A DNA stretch of 48,252 nt from Methylococcales bacterium (GCA_003584895.1 QVQF01000071.1:1-48252), one strand, 5' to 3'. Positions 1 through 8,448 are shown, numbered from the stretch's first letter. Made by a program: numbers and translations. Notes: generated by a model not told the origin, from the sequence alone.

Positions 1-33
1 TGGGTTAACGATAAAGCTGTTAGCTCAACCTAC
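1..33. repeat. Short palindromic repeat, family A copy 1
   Basis: The window opens with TGGGTTAAC, a nine-base spacer, then GTTAGCTCA followed by ACCTAC. The two arms can pair as an imperfect stem. Close relatives occur at 1995, 12852 and 39802, always between genes, so this is a dispersed REP-like element. The copy may extend left of the window. The rest of the sequence up to def (34-133) is AT-rich and shows no gene. Confidence 0.7.
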
Positions 34-136
34 ACTGGCATTCGCCAGAATTTAACATTTACTCAATGCTTTGAGTTTTATTACAGTGGCAAATCATATA
101 AAATCACGACATTACATTACTATTTAGAGATCTTTG

Positions 137-634
137 TTGAGTATTTTATCTATTCTTGAATTCCCAGACGATCGTTTGCGTAAAAAAGCCGCACCGGTCA
201 AGTCAGTCGATAGCAAAATTAAAACTTTACTAACAGACATGCTTGAAACCATGTATGAAGCTCATGGTGTGGGCTTGGCAGCGACGCAAGTTAACGTGCA
301 TTTACAAGTCATCGTCATAGATGTCAGTGATGAAAAAGACGAACCGTTGTTTTTGATTAACCCTGTACTCATCGAAAAGGATGGCATTAAAGAGGGCGAA
401 GAAGGCTGTCTTTCGGTACCTGGTTTTTTTGAGAACGTCTCTAGAGCCGAACATATCAAAGTCAAAGCCCTAGATGCCAATGGTCAAACCTTTGAACTGG
501 AAGCCAGAGATTTATTGGCCGTCTGTATTCAGCACGAAATGGATCATCTAAACGGCAAGCTGTTTGTGGATTATATCTCCTCATTAAAACGCCAGCGCAT
601 TAAGAAGAAGTTAGAAAAAACCCATAAATCATAA
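137..634 (+). CDS. def: Peptide deformylase
   Basis: It removes the N-terminal formyl group from nascent proteins in the cytoplasm and uses a bound divalent metal. All three family motifs are present: GVGLAATQ near residues 44-51, EGCLSVPG near 89-96 with the metal-ligand cysteine, and QHEMDH near 132-137 with the two histidine ligands and catalytic Glu. Length (about 165 residues) is normal. There is no ATG. TTG codons at 134 and 137 are both possible; 137 is preferred because the GAGA at 127-130 then has normal spacing, and the protein starts [15 protein letters not shown] as family members do. In many gammaproteobacteria def is followed by fmt, but here rsmB comes next. Confidence 0.96.
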   Translation: MSILSILEFPDDRLRKKAAPVKSVDSKIKTLLTDMLETMYEAHGVGLAATQVNVHLQVIVIDVSDEKDEPLFLINPVLIEKDGIKEGEEGCLSVPGFFENVSRAEHIKVKALDANGQTFELEARDLLAVCIQHEMDHLNGKLFVDYISSLKRQRIKKKLEKTHKS

Positions 635-661
635 GTAGGGGCGCATTATATTCGCGCCTAC
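635..661. repeat. Small hairpin repeat between def and rsmB
   Basis: GTAGGGGCGC and CGCGCCTAC flank an AT-rich centre and pair with one internal mismatch. The position, directly after the def stop codon, suggests a terminator or 3' end hairpin, but no T-tract follows. It resembles the short palindromes that populate intergenic regions of many gammaproteobacteria. Only one copy lies in this window. Confidence 0.45.
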
Positions 662-693
662 AGATCTAAAAGGACCCCTAGGTTGAAAACACT

Positions 694-1986
694 TTGAATA
701 CACGACTCATTGCGGCACGAGTACTATCTCGCGTTATACAAGACGGTCAATCACTGACTGCGGCCTTAGATGCTAATTTACCGGCCATTGAACTCAGTAA
801 AGATAAAGCCTTCGTTCAAGCGCTATGCTATGGTGTTTGCAGACATTATTACCGTTTAGATTTTATACTTAATGAGTTAATCGATAAACCCATCAAAGAC
901 CTTGAGATAAAAGCCTTAGCCTTAGTCGGCATCTACCAACTCAGCTATATGCGCGTAAAACCCTATGCGGCGGTTTCTGAAACTGTATTAGCCACCCGTA
1001 AAAAGCCGTGGGCTAAAGGGCTGATTAATGCGCTATTACGTAATTTTCAACGCGAACAAGCAAACCTAGAACAAAAAGCAGACACCATCAACTGGGTCGC
1101 AACGAGCCATCCTTTATGGTTAGTGCAAAAAATAGAACATGACTGGCCAGAGCACGCTCAGCATATCTTCTTAGAAAACAATCAACAGCCACCGATGAGC
1201 TTGAGGGTTAATCTTTCACGTATCAGTACTGAACAGTATTTACAGCAATTAACCGACCTAGCTATCAACGCGACTGCTGTAGAGGGTTGCCCGTCGGCGA
1301 TTATTTTAGAAAAACCCGTGGCGGTGGAATTATTACCCGGCTTTATGGACGGCTTAGTGTCTGTGCAAGATGTTGCGGCGCAATTGGCAGCTGGTTTATT
1401 GGATGTGCAAGCAGGCCAACGCGTTTTAGATGTTTGTGCCGCACCGGGTGGCAAAGCCGCGCATATATTAGAGCATCAGCCACAACTCAAAGAACTGGTC
1501 GCTGTCGATATCGACAGCACTCGCTTATTGCGTGTGACTGATACTTTACAACGCTTAAAGCTATCAGCCACCTTAATAGCGGGTGATGCCCTAGCGCCTC
1601 AAGATTGGTGGGATAAACAAATCTTTGAACGTATTTTATTAGATGCGCCCTGCTCTGCTTTGGGCGTTATTCGTCGCCATCCTGATATTAAGTTATTACG
1701 CAGAGCAGACGACATAGAACCCTTACAAGCCTTGCAACAAAATATTCTCAATGCCATCTGGCCGCTATTAGCACCCGGAGGCATCATGGTTTATGCAACC
1801 TGCTCTATTTTGAAACAAGAAAATGAACAGCAAATCGCTGCTTTTTTAGCAACTCATGCTGATGCGAAGGAAGTCCCTATCGAGAAAGCTACTTGGGGTG
1901 TAGAGGCAAGTCATGGCCGTCAAATCATAACGGGCACAGCGGCGATGGATGGTTTTTATTATGCACGACTGACTAAAGTCGCATAA
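694..1986 (+). CDS. rsmB: 16S rRNA (cytosine-967-C5)-methyltransferase RsmB
   Basis: It methylates C967 of 16S rRNA with S-adenosylmethionine. An N-terminal NusB-like RNA-binding region (about residues 1-140) precedes the Rossmann methyltransferase domain. The SAM loop is VLDVCAAPGGKAAH near residue 250. The DAPCSALGVIRRHPDIK segment holds the first catalytic cysteine, and the VYATCSI segment holds the second, the standard pair of m5C RNA methyltransferases. Length 430 is typical. The start is TTG; an in-frame stop at 679 and the lack of ATG or GTG leave no other choice, and the Shine-Dalgarno match is weak. The gene usually sits after fmt, which is absent here. A repeat-derived terminator follows. 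Confidence 0.95.
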   Translation: MNTRLIAARVLSRVIQDGQSLTAALDANLPAIELSKDKAFVQALCYGVCRHYYRLDFILNELIDKPIKDLEIKALALVGIYQLSYMRVKPYAAVSETVLATRKKPWAKGLINALLRNFQREQANLEQKADTINWVATSHPLWLVQKIEHDWPEHAQHIFLENNQQPPMSLRVNLSRISTEQYLQQLTDLAINATAVEGCPSAIILEKPVAVELLPGFMDGLVSVQDVAAQLAAGLLDVQAGQRVLDVCAAPGGKAAHILEHQPQLKELVAVDIDSTRLLRVTDTLQRLKLSATLIAGDALAPQDWWDKQIFERILLDAPCSALGVIRRHPDIKLLRRADDIEPLQALQQNILNAIWPLLAPGGIMVYATCSILKQENEQQIAAFLATHADAKEVPIEKATWGVEASHGRQIITGTAAMDGFYYARLTKVA

Positions 1987-1994
1987 TTTAATGC

Positions 1995-2029
1995 TGGGTT
2001 AACGGCTTTATCGTTAGCCCAACATTTTT
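1995..2029 (+). terminator. Repeat-derived terminator after rsmB (family A copy 2)
   Basis: TGGGTTAACG (1995-2004) pairs with CGTTAGCCCA (2012-2021) with one G-U wobble and a 7-base loop, and five T follow at 2025-2029. It therefore fits an intrinsic terminator for rsmB. The sequence is also a copy of the dispersed family A repeat, in reverse orientation to the one at position 1. It separates two convergent genes. Confidence 0.75.
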
Positions 2030-2030
2030 A

Positions 2031-2819
2031 CTACTTAGCCTGATGTTGATTACGATTAATAACACCAGCCTCAGTTTGAATACGCGTAATTTGATTAACA
2101 GTTAGCTGCTTGACCAATAGATCTCGAGAAGAAGCGGCGCCTTGGACACCCTGAGCTGCTGCCAAATTAAACCATAAATAAGCACGCTCATTATCGCTAT
2201 TCATAGCAATACCTAGCTGATACATTTCACCTAGGGCAAATTGAGCGTCTGCGTATCCACTACGCGCGGCTTTTTCCAGCCAATAAAAAGCCTTATTATA
2301 ATCTTGAACCACACCTAAGCCTTTGAGCAAGGCATAGCCATAGCGATATTGCGCCTCAACTTGACCTTGTTCAGCTGCTTTTTCAAACCACTTAGCAGCC
2401 TGCTTGTCATCCTTAGTATTCCAAGGACTTAAAGCAAATCGTAAGCCCATTTTTAATTGCGCCGCTGCATCACCTTGCTCAGCCAAATTAAGAAGGCTAT
2501 CGTCAATACTTAGATCTTCAGAATTCACCGCAACCTCTTGGTGCTTATATTCCATAGTTAAAATCATCAGCACAAAAACAACCACTAGCACAGTACTGAT
2601 ACCAAGAAATATGCGCGACACACTAAATATCCAAAAACTAAAATGGCAAGCAGTGCATCGATAGGAATTATAAAACAATCGTTTTAATAAGTGTCGACTA
2701 GATTGCCTCGACAACCTAAGTTCAGTGGCCTCACACTGAGGACAAATACCGGCTTTGGCGGCATGATATGCACTCATGCCGCTTCGGACTTTGTTATCGT
2801 TTCGATATGATTTTCGCAT
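2031..2819 (-). CDS. Sel1-repeat membrane protein with N-terminal zinc ribbon
   Basis: The function is unknown. The start at 2819 (MRKSYRND) is chosen over an upstream in-frame ATG at 2891 because AAGAG lies just before it and the upstream segment is hairpin DNA. Two CxxC pairs (Cys26/29 and Cys55/58) form a likely zinc ribbon. One membrane helix spans about residues 70-88. Three to four Sel1/TPR-like helical repeats follow, with AAxxG and A..W...AA spacing (EAQYRYGYALLKG, DAQFALGEMYQLG). Such proteins are usually scaffolds; the zinc ribbon should face the cytoplasm and the repeats the periplasm if topology is N-in. It lies 101 bases downstream of mtkB on the same strand, so it could be cotranscribed with the malate thiokinase operon, but no functional link is evident. 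Confidence 0.82.
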   Translation of the reverse strand: MRKSYRNDNKVRSGMSAYHAAKAGICPQCEATELRLSRQSSRHLLKRLFYNSYRCTACHFSFWIFSVSRIFLGISTVLVVVFVLMILTMEYKHQEVAVNSEDLSIDDSLLNLAEQGDAAAQLKMGLRFALSPWNTKDDKQAAKWFEKAAEQGQVEAQYRYGYALLKGLGVVQDYNKAFYWLEKAARSGYADAQFALGEMYQLGIAMNSDNERAYLWFNLAAAQGVQGAASSRDLLVKQLTVNQITRIQTEAGVINRNQHQAK

Positions 2820-2824
2820 AGTAA

Positions 2825-2860
2825 GCTCTTGATTCAAGAGCGATCTTAATAGATCGCTCT
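2825..2860 (-). promoter_or_regulatory. Two mutually exclusive leader hairpins before the Sel1 gene
   Basis: On the minus strand AGAGCGATCT pairs with AGATCGCTCT around a 4-base loop (2837-2860, ten perfect pairs). The 3' arm of that hairpin contains GCTCTT, which can instead pair with the next AAGAGC (2825-2841, six or seven pairs). That AAGAGC contains the likely ribosome-binding site of the gene starting at 2819. The two hairpins share bases, so only one can form at a time. This is visible in the sequence; a switch function is inference. Confidence 0.6.
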
Positions 2861-2920
2861 CTACTGCAAAATAGTACATTCTTGCTTGCAAACCGCTAAC
2901 GGGTCATGCAAGTGTCTTAT

Positions 2921-3808
2921 TTACATAGCAGCTAACACTGCAGCAACTGTATCACCCATCGCTGCTGGCGTTGGACAGATAACAACACCTAAGTCTCTTA
3001 ACATGGCTACTTTTTCAGCAGCACTTTCGCCTGCAGATGAAATAATAGCGCCAGCATGTCCCATACGACGACCTTCTGGAGCAGTTAAACCTGCAATATA
3101 AGCAATAACTGGTTTAGTCATGTGCTCTTTAGCAAACAAGCCTGCCTCAACTTCTTGAGGACCACCAATTTCACCAATCATCAAGATGACTTTTGTTTCG
3201 GGATCTTGTTCGAATTGTTCAAGGATATCGCGATGTGAACTGCCGTTAATCGGATCACCACCAATACCCACGGAGGTAGAAACGCCAATACCTAAGCGCT
3301 TCATTTGATCCGCTGCTTCATAGCCCAAGGTACCTGAACGTCCAACGATACCGACATTACCGGGTAAATAGATATGTCCAGGCATAATACCCAACATGGC
3401 TCGTCCAGGGCTAATAGTGCCTGCACAATTGGGGCCGGTCAATACCATACGTTGATCTTTAGGGAACCTACGCAGAAAATTCTTCACAGTCATCATATCT
3501 TGCGTAGGAATACCATCAGTAATCGCCACACAGTATTTAATACCGGCATCAGCCGCTTCCATAATGGAATCCGCAGCAAAAGCAGGTGGCACAAAGATAA
3601 TACTGGCTTCTGCGCCCGCTTGCTGTACGGCTTCTTTAGCGGTGTTAAAAACCGGCAAGCCCAAATGAGTTTGCCCACCTTTACCCGGCGTAATACCACC
3701 AACTACATTAGAGCCGTAGTTGATCATATCTTGCGCGTGAAAGGTACCAATTTTGCCAGTAAAACCCTGAACAACAATACGGGTTGTTTCGTTAATAAAA
3801 ATAGCCAT
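2921..3808 (-). CDS. mtkB: Malate-CoA ligase (malate thiokinase), alpha subunit
   Basis: With MtkA it makes malyl-CoA from malate, CoA and ATP in the serine cycle. The N-terminal CoA-binding Rossmann region starts IVVQGFTGKIGTFHA. GPNCAGTISPGRAMLGIMPGH near residues 125-145 and GIVGRSGTLGYEA near 153 are family signatures. The phosphorylated histidine is His251 in GRRMGHAGAIIS. Length 295 fits MtkB and SucD alike. The assignment to malate rather than succinate rests on strong resemblance to the methylotroph MtkB sequence as I remember it and on the adjacent mclA, sga and hprA. The start codon directly abuts the mtkA stop codon, and its GGAGAT ribosome-binding site lies in the end of mtkA, so the two are translated together. 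Confidence 0.92.
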   Translation of the reverse strand: MAIFINETTRIVVQGFTGKIGTFHAQDMINYGSNVVGGITPGKGGQTHLGLPVFNTAKEAVQQAGAEASIIFVPPAFAADSIMEAADAGIKYCVAITDGIPTQDMMTVKNFLRRFPKDQRMVLTGPNCAGTISPGRAMLGIMPGHIYLPGNVGIVGRSGTLGYEAADQMKRLGIGVSTSVGIGGDPINGSSHRDILEQFEQDPETKVILMIGEIGGPQEVEAGLFAKEHMTKPVIAYIAGLTAPEGRRMGHAGAIISSAGESAAEKVAMLRDLGVVICPTPAAMGDTVAAVLAAM

Positions 3809-5002
3809 TTATATCTCCAAAGCCGCTTCTTTTGCGACGACTTCATTACGTGCCTGTACAGCTTTTTCAGCAGCTTCAGCCAAAGTATCTGCAGTAATAA
3901 TCGGCAAGCCACTTTCTGCAATAATGCGACGACCTTCTTCTACGTTAGTGCCTGATAAACGTACAATTAACGGCACTTTCATATCAATTTTTCTGACTGC
4001 CTGCACAACACCTTCAGCAATCCAGTCGCAGCGGTTAATGCCTGCAAAAATATTAACCAACATGGCTTTAACACCCTTGTCTGCCAATACTAAACGGAAA
4101 GCTTTTTCTGTGCGCTCAGCTGAAGCACCGCCACCCACATCCAAGAAATTAGCGGGCTCACCACCGGCCAGCTTAATCATATCCATGGTCGCCATCGCTA
4201 AACCTGCGCCGTTAATCATGCAACCGATATCACCATCCAAACCTACATAACTTAGGCCACGATCTGCTGCGGCCATTTCACGAGGATCTTCTTGGGTTTT
4301 ATCACGTAGTTCAGAAATCTTTAGCTGTCTAAATAGCGCATTATCATCAATGCCCATTTTCGCATCTAAGGCCACTAACTCACCATTGCCCGTCACTACT
4401 AAGGGATTAATTTCTAACATGCTGACATCAAGATCACGCAATGCTCTATAACAACCTTTGATGGTTTTTACTGCATGACTCAATATTTCAGATTCTAAGC
4501 CTAAGGCAAAAGCCATTTCTCTCGCTTGAAAATCTTGCAAGCCAACTGCAGGCTCAATATAAATCTTAGTAATGGCTTCTGGATTATTAAGTGCCAATTC
4601 TTCGATTTCCATACCGCCTTGCGCAGAACCCACCATGACGATGCGTTCAGAGCTACGATCCACTAATAAACAAAAATAGAGTTCTTTGGCGATATCGGTA
4701 CCCGCTTCAACATAAAGTCTTGAACAGACTTTACCCGCAGGGCCAGTTTGATGAGTCACCAAACGCTTACCTAATAATTCACTCGCTGCCGCTTGTACTT
4801 CATCATGGGTTTTACAGATTTTAATGCCACCTGCTTTACCGCGCGCACCTGAATGAATTTGAGCTTTAACGGCCCATACATGACCGCCAATTTCTCTGGC
4901 TCGTTGTACTGCATCTTCTGGACTATAAGCCAATCCGCCTTCAGCGATTTTGACTCCATAACCACTTAAAATATCTTTCGCTTGATACTCATGAATATCC
5001 AC
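3809..5002 (-). CDS. mtkA: Malate-CoA ligase (malate thiokinase), beta subunit
   Basis: This is the ATP-grasp subunit of malyl-CoA synthesis. [17 protein letters not shown] opens the protein as in SucC/MtkA enzymes. The nucleotide-binding segment includes [17 protein letters not shown] near residues 43-59, and metal-binding residues lie in MLEINPLVV near 204 and [11 protein letters not shown]. The C-terminal ligase domain has [15 protein letters not shown] and [15 protein letters not shown]. The text [11 protein letters not shown] and the NALFRQ region match methylotroph MtkA better than SucC, to my memory. It lies second in the unit mclA-mtkA-mtkB; 78 bases separate it from mclA, with only a weak GTAAAG/CTTTAC hairpin and no terminator between them. 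Confidence 0.93.
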   Translation of the reverse strand: MDIHEYQAKDILSGYGVKIAEGGLAYSPEDAVQRAREIGGHVWAVKAQIHSGARGKAGGIKICKTHDEVQAAASELLGKRLVTHQTGPAGKVCSRLYVEAGTDIAKELYFCLLVDRSSERIVMVGSAQGGMEIEELALNNPEAITKIYIEPAVGLQDFQAREMAFALGLESEILSHAVKTIKGCYRALRDLDVSMLEINPLVVTGNGELVALDAKMGIDDNALFRQLKISELRDKTQEDPREMAAADRGLSYVGLDGDIGCMINGAGLAMATMDMIKLAGGEPANFLDVGGGASAERTEKAFRLVLADKGVKAMLVNIFAGINRCDWIAEGVVQAVRKIDMKVPLIVRLSGTNVEEGRRIIAESGLPIITADTLAEAAEKAVQARNEVVAKEAALEI

Positions 5003-5080
5003 AGCATCTCCCTTACTTAATGTTCTTAGTACTTAAAACGTAAAGCCGATAGATTCGCTCTTTACCTTTCGCCTGTTATC

Positions 5081-6031
5081 TTATTTAGTTTTTTCAGCAA
5101 TGGCTTCTGCTGCTCTAACCACATTACTAGCCATTTTTTCTGATGCAGCATCAATCAAACGGCCATCTAATGCCGCAGCGCCTTTACCTTGAGCAGCGGC
5201 TTCCTGTAAAGCGACTAATATACGCTTAGCTTTTTCAACTTCAGCAGCCGGTGGTGTAAACACTTCATTGGCTAATTCAACCTGTGACGGATGGATCGCC
5301 CACTTACCTTCACAACCTAAAGCGGCAGCACGTTTTGCTGCCATTTTAAAGCCTTCAGGGTCTTTAAAGTCACCAAAAGGGCCATCAATAGGGCGTAAGC
5401 CATAAGCGCGACAAGCTACCGTCATTCGGCTAATCGCAGCATGCCATTGATCACCAGGATAATCAGGATTTAAACCACCAATATTAGTGGTACGTGCGCG
5501 ATTACTGGCAGCATAATCTGCAACACCAAAATGCAAGGCTTCAAGGCGACCTAAAGTGCCATTGCGTGCGATATCTTCAACATTAGCCATACCTAATGCT
5601 GTTTCAATGAGGGCTTCTATACCAATTTTATTTTTCAATCCTTGTTGCATTTCCAATTGGTTAAGCATCGCCTCAACCATATAGACATCAGCATAAACAC
5701 CGACTTTAGGAATTAAAATAGTGTCTAGTTTTGCACCGCACTGTTCTACTAAATCAACGACATCGCGAACCATGTATTGCGTATCCAAGCCATTGATACG
5801 CACAGAAATAGTCACACCATGACCTTTCCAATCCATATCATTGATCGCTTCAATAATGTTCTTACGCGCACGCAGCTTATCATCTGGAGCCACCGCATCT
5901 TCAAGATCTAAAAAAATGAAATCCGCGCCACTCTTCATAGCTTTTTCAAACATCTCAGGATTTGATCCTGGAACCGCTAATTCGCAACGTTGAACGCGTT
6001 GAACTGACGCTGTATATAAAGTGTGACTCAT
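5081..6031 (-). CDS. mclA: Malyl-CoA lyase
   Basis: It cleaves malyl-CoA to acetyl-CoA and glyoxylate, the step that closes the serine cycle. It belongs to the HpcH/HpaI (CitE-like) aldolase family with a TIM barrel. Recognisable parts are RCELAVPGSNPEMFEKA at the N-terminus, FLDLEDAVAPDDK near residues 39-51, LIETALGMANVEDIA with the metal-binding Glu near 142, GVADYAASNRAR, and GLRPIDGPFGDFKDP. Length 316 is normal for Mcl, and those segments match the Methylobacterium enzyme closely. It is the first gene of a minus-strand unit with mtkA and mtkB, and it reads away from sga across a 351-base divergent region. Confidence 0.94.
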   Translation of the reverse strand: MSHTLYTASVQRVQRCELAVPGSNPEMFEKAMKSGADFIFLDLEDAVAPDDKLRARKNIIEAINDMDWKGHGVTISVRINGLDTQYMVRDVVDLVEQCGAKLDTILIPKVGVYADVYMVEAMLNQLEMQQGLKNKIGIEALIETALGMANVEDIARNGTLGRLEALHFGVADYAASNRARTTNIGGLNPDYPGDQWHAAISRMTVACRAYGLRPIDGPFGDFKDPEGFKMAAKRAAALGCEGKWAIHPSQVELANEVFTPPAAEVEKAKRILVALQEAAAQGKGAAALDGRLIDAASEKMASNVVRAAEAIAEKTK

Positions 6032-6382
6032 TTGTACATTCCTAATGTCAATAATCTAAAATTGTTGTTTGTTATTCTGCTAAAGGCTAGTAATGAAGCC
6101 TATACAAGATAAAGAGCTGATCACTACTCTGCATCATGTAGTTTAAAATTCAGCCATAAATACTAAGCCAAATCGATCTCAGCCAGAAACAAATAAATCG
6201 CCCATTCTACTTTTAGCACCAATAATGTCAATTTATAACGCGATATATCCATACAAAGTCGTAATCAAATCTTGCTGATTACTGACGGCTATGTCATGAT
6301 TATCGGCTTTTTTGGGTCTTTCTTTATTCACTCAAAAACCTAATTCAATCATTCTTTTAACTACCAACAAAGAGGCAATACC
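6032..6382. promoter_or_regulatory. Divergent control region between mclA and sga
   Basis: These 351 AT-rich bases contain no gene and must hold the promoters of both serine-cycle units. A clear inverted repeat, GTAATCA (6261-6267) and TGATTAC (6276-6282), is separated by eight bases and is a candidate operator about 100 bases before sga. The string TAATGTCAAT occurs twice, near 6045 and near 6225. AGAGG just before 6383 is the sga ribosome-binding site. I could not pick -10/-35 boxes with confidence. Confidence 0.5.
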
Positions 6383-7546
6383 ATGGCTGGTCGTAACCAC
6401 CTATATATTCCAGGCCCTACCAACGTACCTAATGAAATTCTGAATGCGATGCATATCACCATGGAAGATCATCGCTCGCCTGTTTTTCCTAAGCTACTGA
6501 CGCCTTTGTTAGAAGATTTAAAGAAAATATTCAAAACAGAAACCGGACAAGCATTTGTATTTCCTGCAACCGGCACTGCCGGCTGGGAAGTCGCCTTAAC
6601 CAACACCTTAAATCCAGGCGATAAAGTATTGATCTATCGTTTTGGTCAATTTAGCCACTTATGGGCTGAAATGGCTAAACGCCTAGGTTTTGATGTTGAA
6701 ATTCATCAAGAAACTTGGGGCAAAGGTATACCATTAAATAAGTTGGAAGCACGCCTTAAAGAAGATGATGCGCACCTAATTAAGGCTGTATTAGCCACTC
6801 ATAACGAAACGGCTACCGGTGTTACTAGTGATATAGGTGGCGTTCGTAAAGCCATGAATGCTGCTAATCACCCTGCTCTATTATTTGTTGATGGCGTAAG
6901 CTCTATAGCAAGCTTAGATTTTCGTATGGACGAATGGGCCGTTGATGGCGCTATCAGTGGCTCGCAAAAAGGTTTTATGATGCCAGCTGGCGGTGCCTTC
7001 TTAGCTTTTAGCCAAAAAGCCTTGGCCGCCACTGAAATATGCACTTATCCACGTTGCTTTTTGGACTTAAGAGATCAGATGACCGCTAATAAAGACGGTT
7101 ACACGCCTTATACCCCAGCATTACCGATTTTATACGGTTTGCGTAAAGCAATAGATATGCTACTAGAAGAAGGTTTAGAAAATGTCTTTGCACGCCATTA
7201 TCGTTTAGCTGAAGGCACGCGTAAAGCTGTCGCTGCTTGGGGATTAAGTATTTGTGCGCAACCTGGTTTTGAATCAAACACAGTAACCGCCATTATCGTT
7301 CCTGAAGATAAAGATGCTCGCACGGTTATTAGCACTGCCTTTACTAAATACAACATTTCTTTAGGCGGCGGTCTTGCTGAGTTAGCGGGCAAAGCTTTCC
7401 GTATCGGCCATGTTGGCGATATGAATGACGTTTCTATGTTAGGCGCTATTGCTGGCGTAGAAATGGCTTTATTAGATTGTGGTTTTGATATTAAACCCGG
7501 CAGCGGCGTAGCTGCAGCTATAGAATATTATCGCGCAACCGCATAA
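6383..7546 (+). CDS. sgaA: Serine-glyoxylate aminotransferase
   Basis: This PLP enzyme transfers the amino group of serine to glyoxylate and gives hydroxypyruvate and glycine, a core serine-cycle reaction. It is a class V aminotransferase of 387 residues. The start reads GRNHLYIPGPTNVP, and MEDHRSPVF follows near 27-35. ATGTAGWEVALTN near 62-74 contributes to the cofactor phosphate site. FVDGVSSIASLDFRMDEW near 168-185 carries the PLP-binding Asp. The Schiff-base lysine is Lys196 in SGSQKGFM. An AGAGG ribosome-binding site precedes the ATG. The gene heads the plus-strand unit opposite mclA. A strong hairpin terminator follows, so downstream genes may be expressed mostly from elsewhere or by read-through. 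Confidence 0.95.
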   Translation: MAGRNHLYIPGPTNVPNEILNAMHITMEDHRSPVFPKLLTPLLEDLKKIFKTETGQAFVFPATGTAGWEVALTNTLNPGDKVLIYRFGQFSHLWAEMAKRLGFDVEIHQETWGKGIPLNKLEARLKEDDAHLIKAVLATHNETATGVTSDIGGVRKAMNAANHPALLFVDGVSSIASLDFRMDEWAVDGAISGSQKGFMMPAGGAFLAFSQKALAATEICTYPRCFLDLRDQMTANKDGYTPYTPALPILYGLRKAIDMLLEEGLENVFARHYRLAEGTRKAVAAWGLSICAQPGFESNTVTAIIVPEDKDARTVISTAFTKYNISLGGGLAELAGKAFRIGHVGDMNDVSMLGAIAGVEMALLDCGFDIKPGSGVAAAIEYYRATA

Positions 7547-7607
7547 AGGTTTTGAGTTATTTATCTCGATAGTCTAAGCTATATGTTCAGCGTCTAAAAA
7601 TAGCATC

Positions 7608-7640
7608 AGCAAGTGTTAAGCCCCTTAACACTTGCTTTTC
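7608..7640 (+). terminator. Terminator after sga
   Basis: AGCAAGTGTTAAG pairs perfectly with CTTAACACTTGCT (13 pairs, 3-base loop, 7608-7636) and is followed by TTTC. It sits 61 bases past the sga stop and 41 bases before the next gene, so it should at least reduce transcription into 7678-9825. Confidence 0.8.
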
Positions 7641-7677
7641 TCGCTATAACGACAAAAACTCTAATGGCGGGATTTTT

Positions 7678-8448
7678 ATGGCAGGTCAACAGCCTCCAAA
7701 AGCAACTGAATTAATTAATGAAATCAATACGTATTTCTCTAAATATCGCAAACCCAGCGATTGGCAAATTAAACTATTAAAAAAGAAAGCCGATAGCTTA
7801 AAAGGCAAAATACCCGACAGCCTTTACTATGGCTTACTCGGAAGTATCGCCGCTTTAGAAAATGACTTACCTACACTAAGACAACACTTTCAAACAGCTA
7901 TCAAGCTAACCCCTGCAAGCAGTCATACCCAGATCCAATACCTAGCTGCCTTAAAAAATAGAGGATGTTGCTCTGAAGAATTAGTTCTTGGCAAAGACAT
8001 GCTGTCGCAGTTCCCTGACCATTCAGAAGAAATATTATCATGGCTGGCTGAATCTGCATTTATGTCCTGTAGAATGAATGAGGCTCAACAATATTTAGAG
8101 CAAATAAAAAATAAAGATGAAAGTAACTCCCTATTTCATCACATTACAGAGAGCCAATTAATTTTTAAAACGGCAGGATTAAGCGATGAAGTAGCCTCGC
8201 ATTTATACAATTTGGCATACGACCTATTACATAAATTTGGTATTTATTTTTCTAGCACAGGAATAATCGTTACGACTAGAGGTTACGTACATTGTCAACT
8301 TTACGTTGATCTACCGATTGGAGACATGTACGATCTTAACTACCAATTAGCCGCAGAATTAGTTCATAACACCGAAAACACCTACAGCAACATCATCCTG
8401 TTTGAGTTTAATTCAATTGATGTTTTTGAAGAGAGGGCTGCCTCATGA
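7678..8448 (+). CDS. Helical-repeat protein of unknown function, partner of the HEPN-like gene
   Basis: I do not recognise this 256-residue protein as a named family. Residues 1-150 are mostly helical with TPR-like spacing (YYGLLGSIAALENDLPTLRQHFQTAIKLTP; MSCRMNEAQQYLEQIKN). Residues 180-250 look like a separate alpha/beta domain with alternating strands and helix (IIVTTRGYVHCQLYVDL, then an acidic helix, then NIILFEFNSIDVF). No signal peptide or membrane segment is seen. GGCGGGA precedes the ATG at a workable distance. The stop codon overlaps the next start codon as ATGA, and that gene overlaps hprA, so the three are translationally coupled. A helical adaptor or antitoxin-like partner of the HEPN protein is a guess from context. 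Confidence 0.75.
   Translation: MAGQQPPKATELINEINTYFSKYRKPSDWQIKLLKKKADSLKGKIPDSLYYGLLGSIAALENDLPTLRQHFQTAIKLTPASSHTQIQYLAALKNRGCCSEELVLGKDMLSQFPDHSEEILSWLAESAFMSCRMNEAQQYLEQIKNKDESNSLFHHITESQLIFKTAGLSDEVASHLYNLAYDLLHKFGIYFSSTGIIVTTRGYVHCQLYVDLPIGDMYDLNYQLAAELVHNTENTYSNIILFEFNSIDVFEERAAS

Noticed and set aside
105-115. Possible horizontal transfer of the C1 block
   Set aside because: Base composition and codon style of the C1 genes look like those of the housekeeping genes around them; by eye there is no sign of foreign DNA.
3374-3955. 193-codon open frame on the plus strand opposite mtkB and mtkA
   Set aside because: It has no family resemblance and lies fully antisense to two clearly coding genes, so it is a shadow frame.
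3809-5002. Succinyl-CoA synthetase (sucCD) as identity of the 2921-5002 pair
   Set aside because: The fold is the same, but the neighbours mclA, sga and hprA and several stretches that match methylotroph MtkA/MtkB favour malate-CoA ligase.
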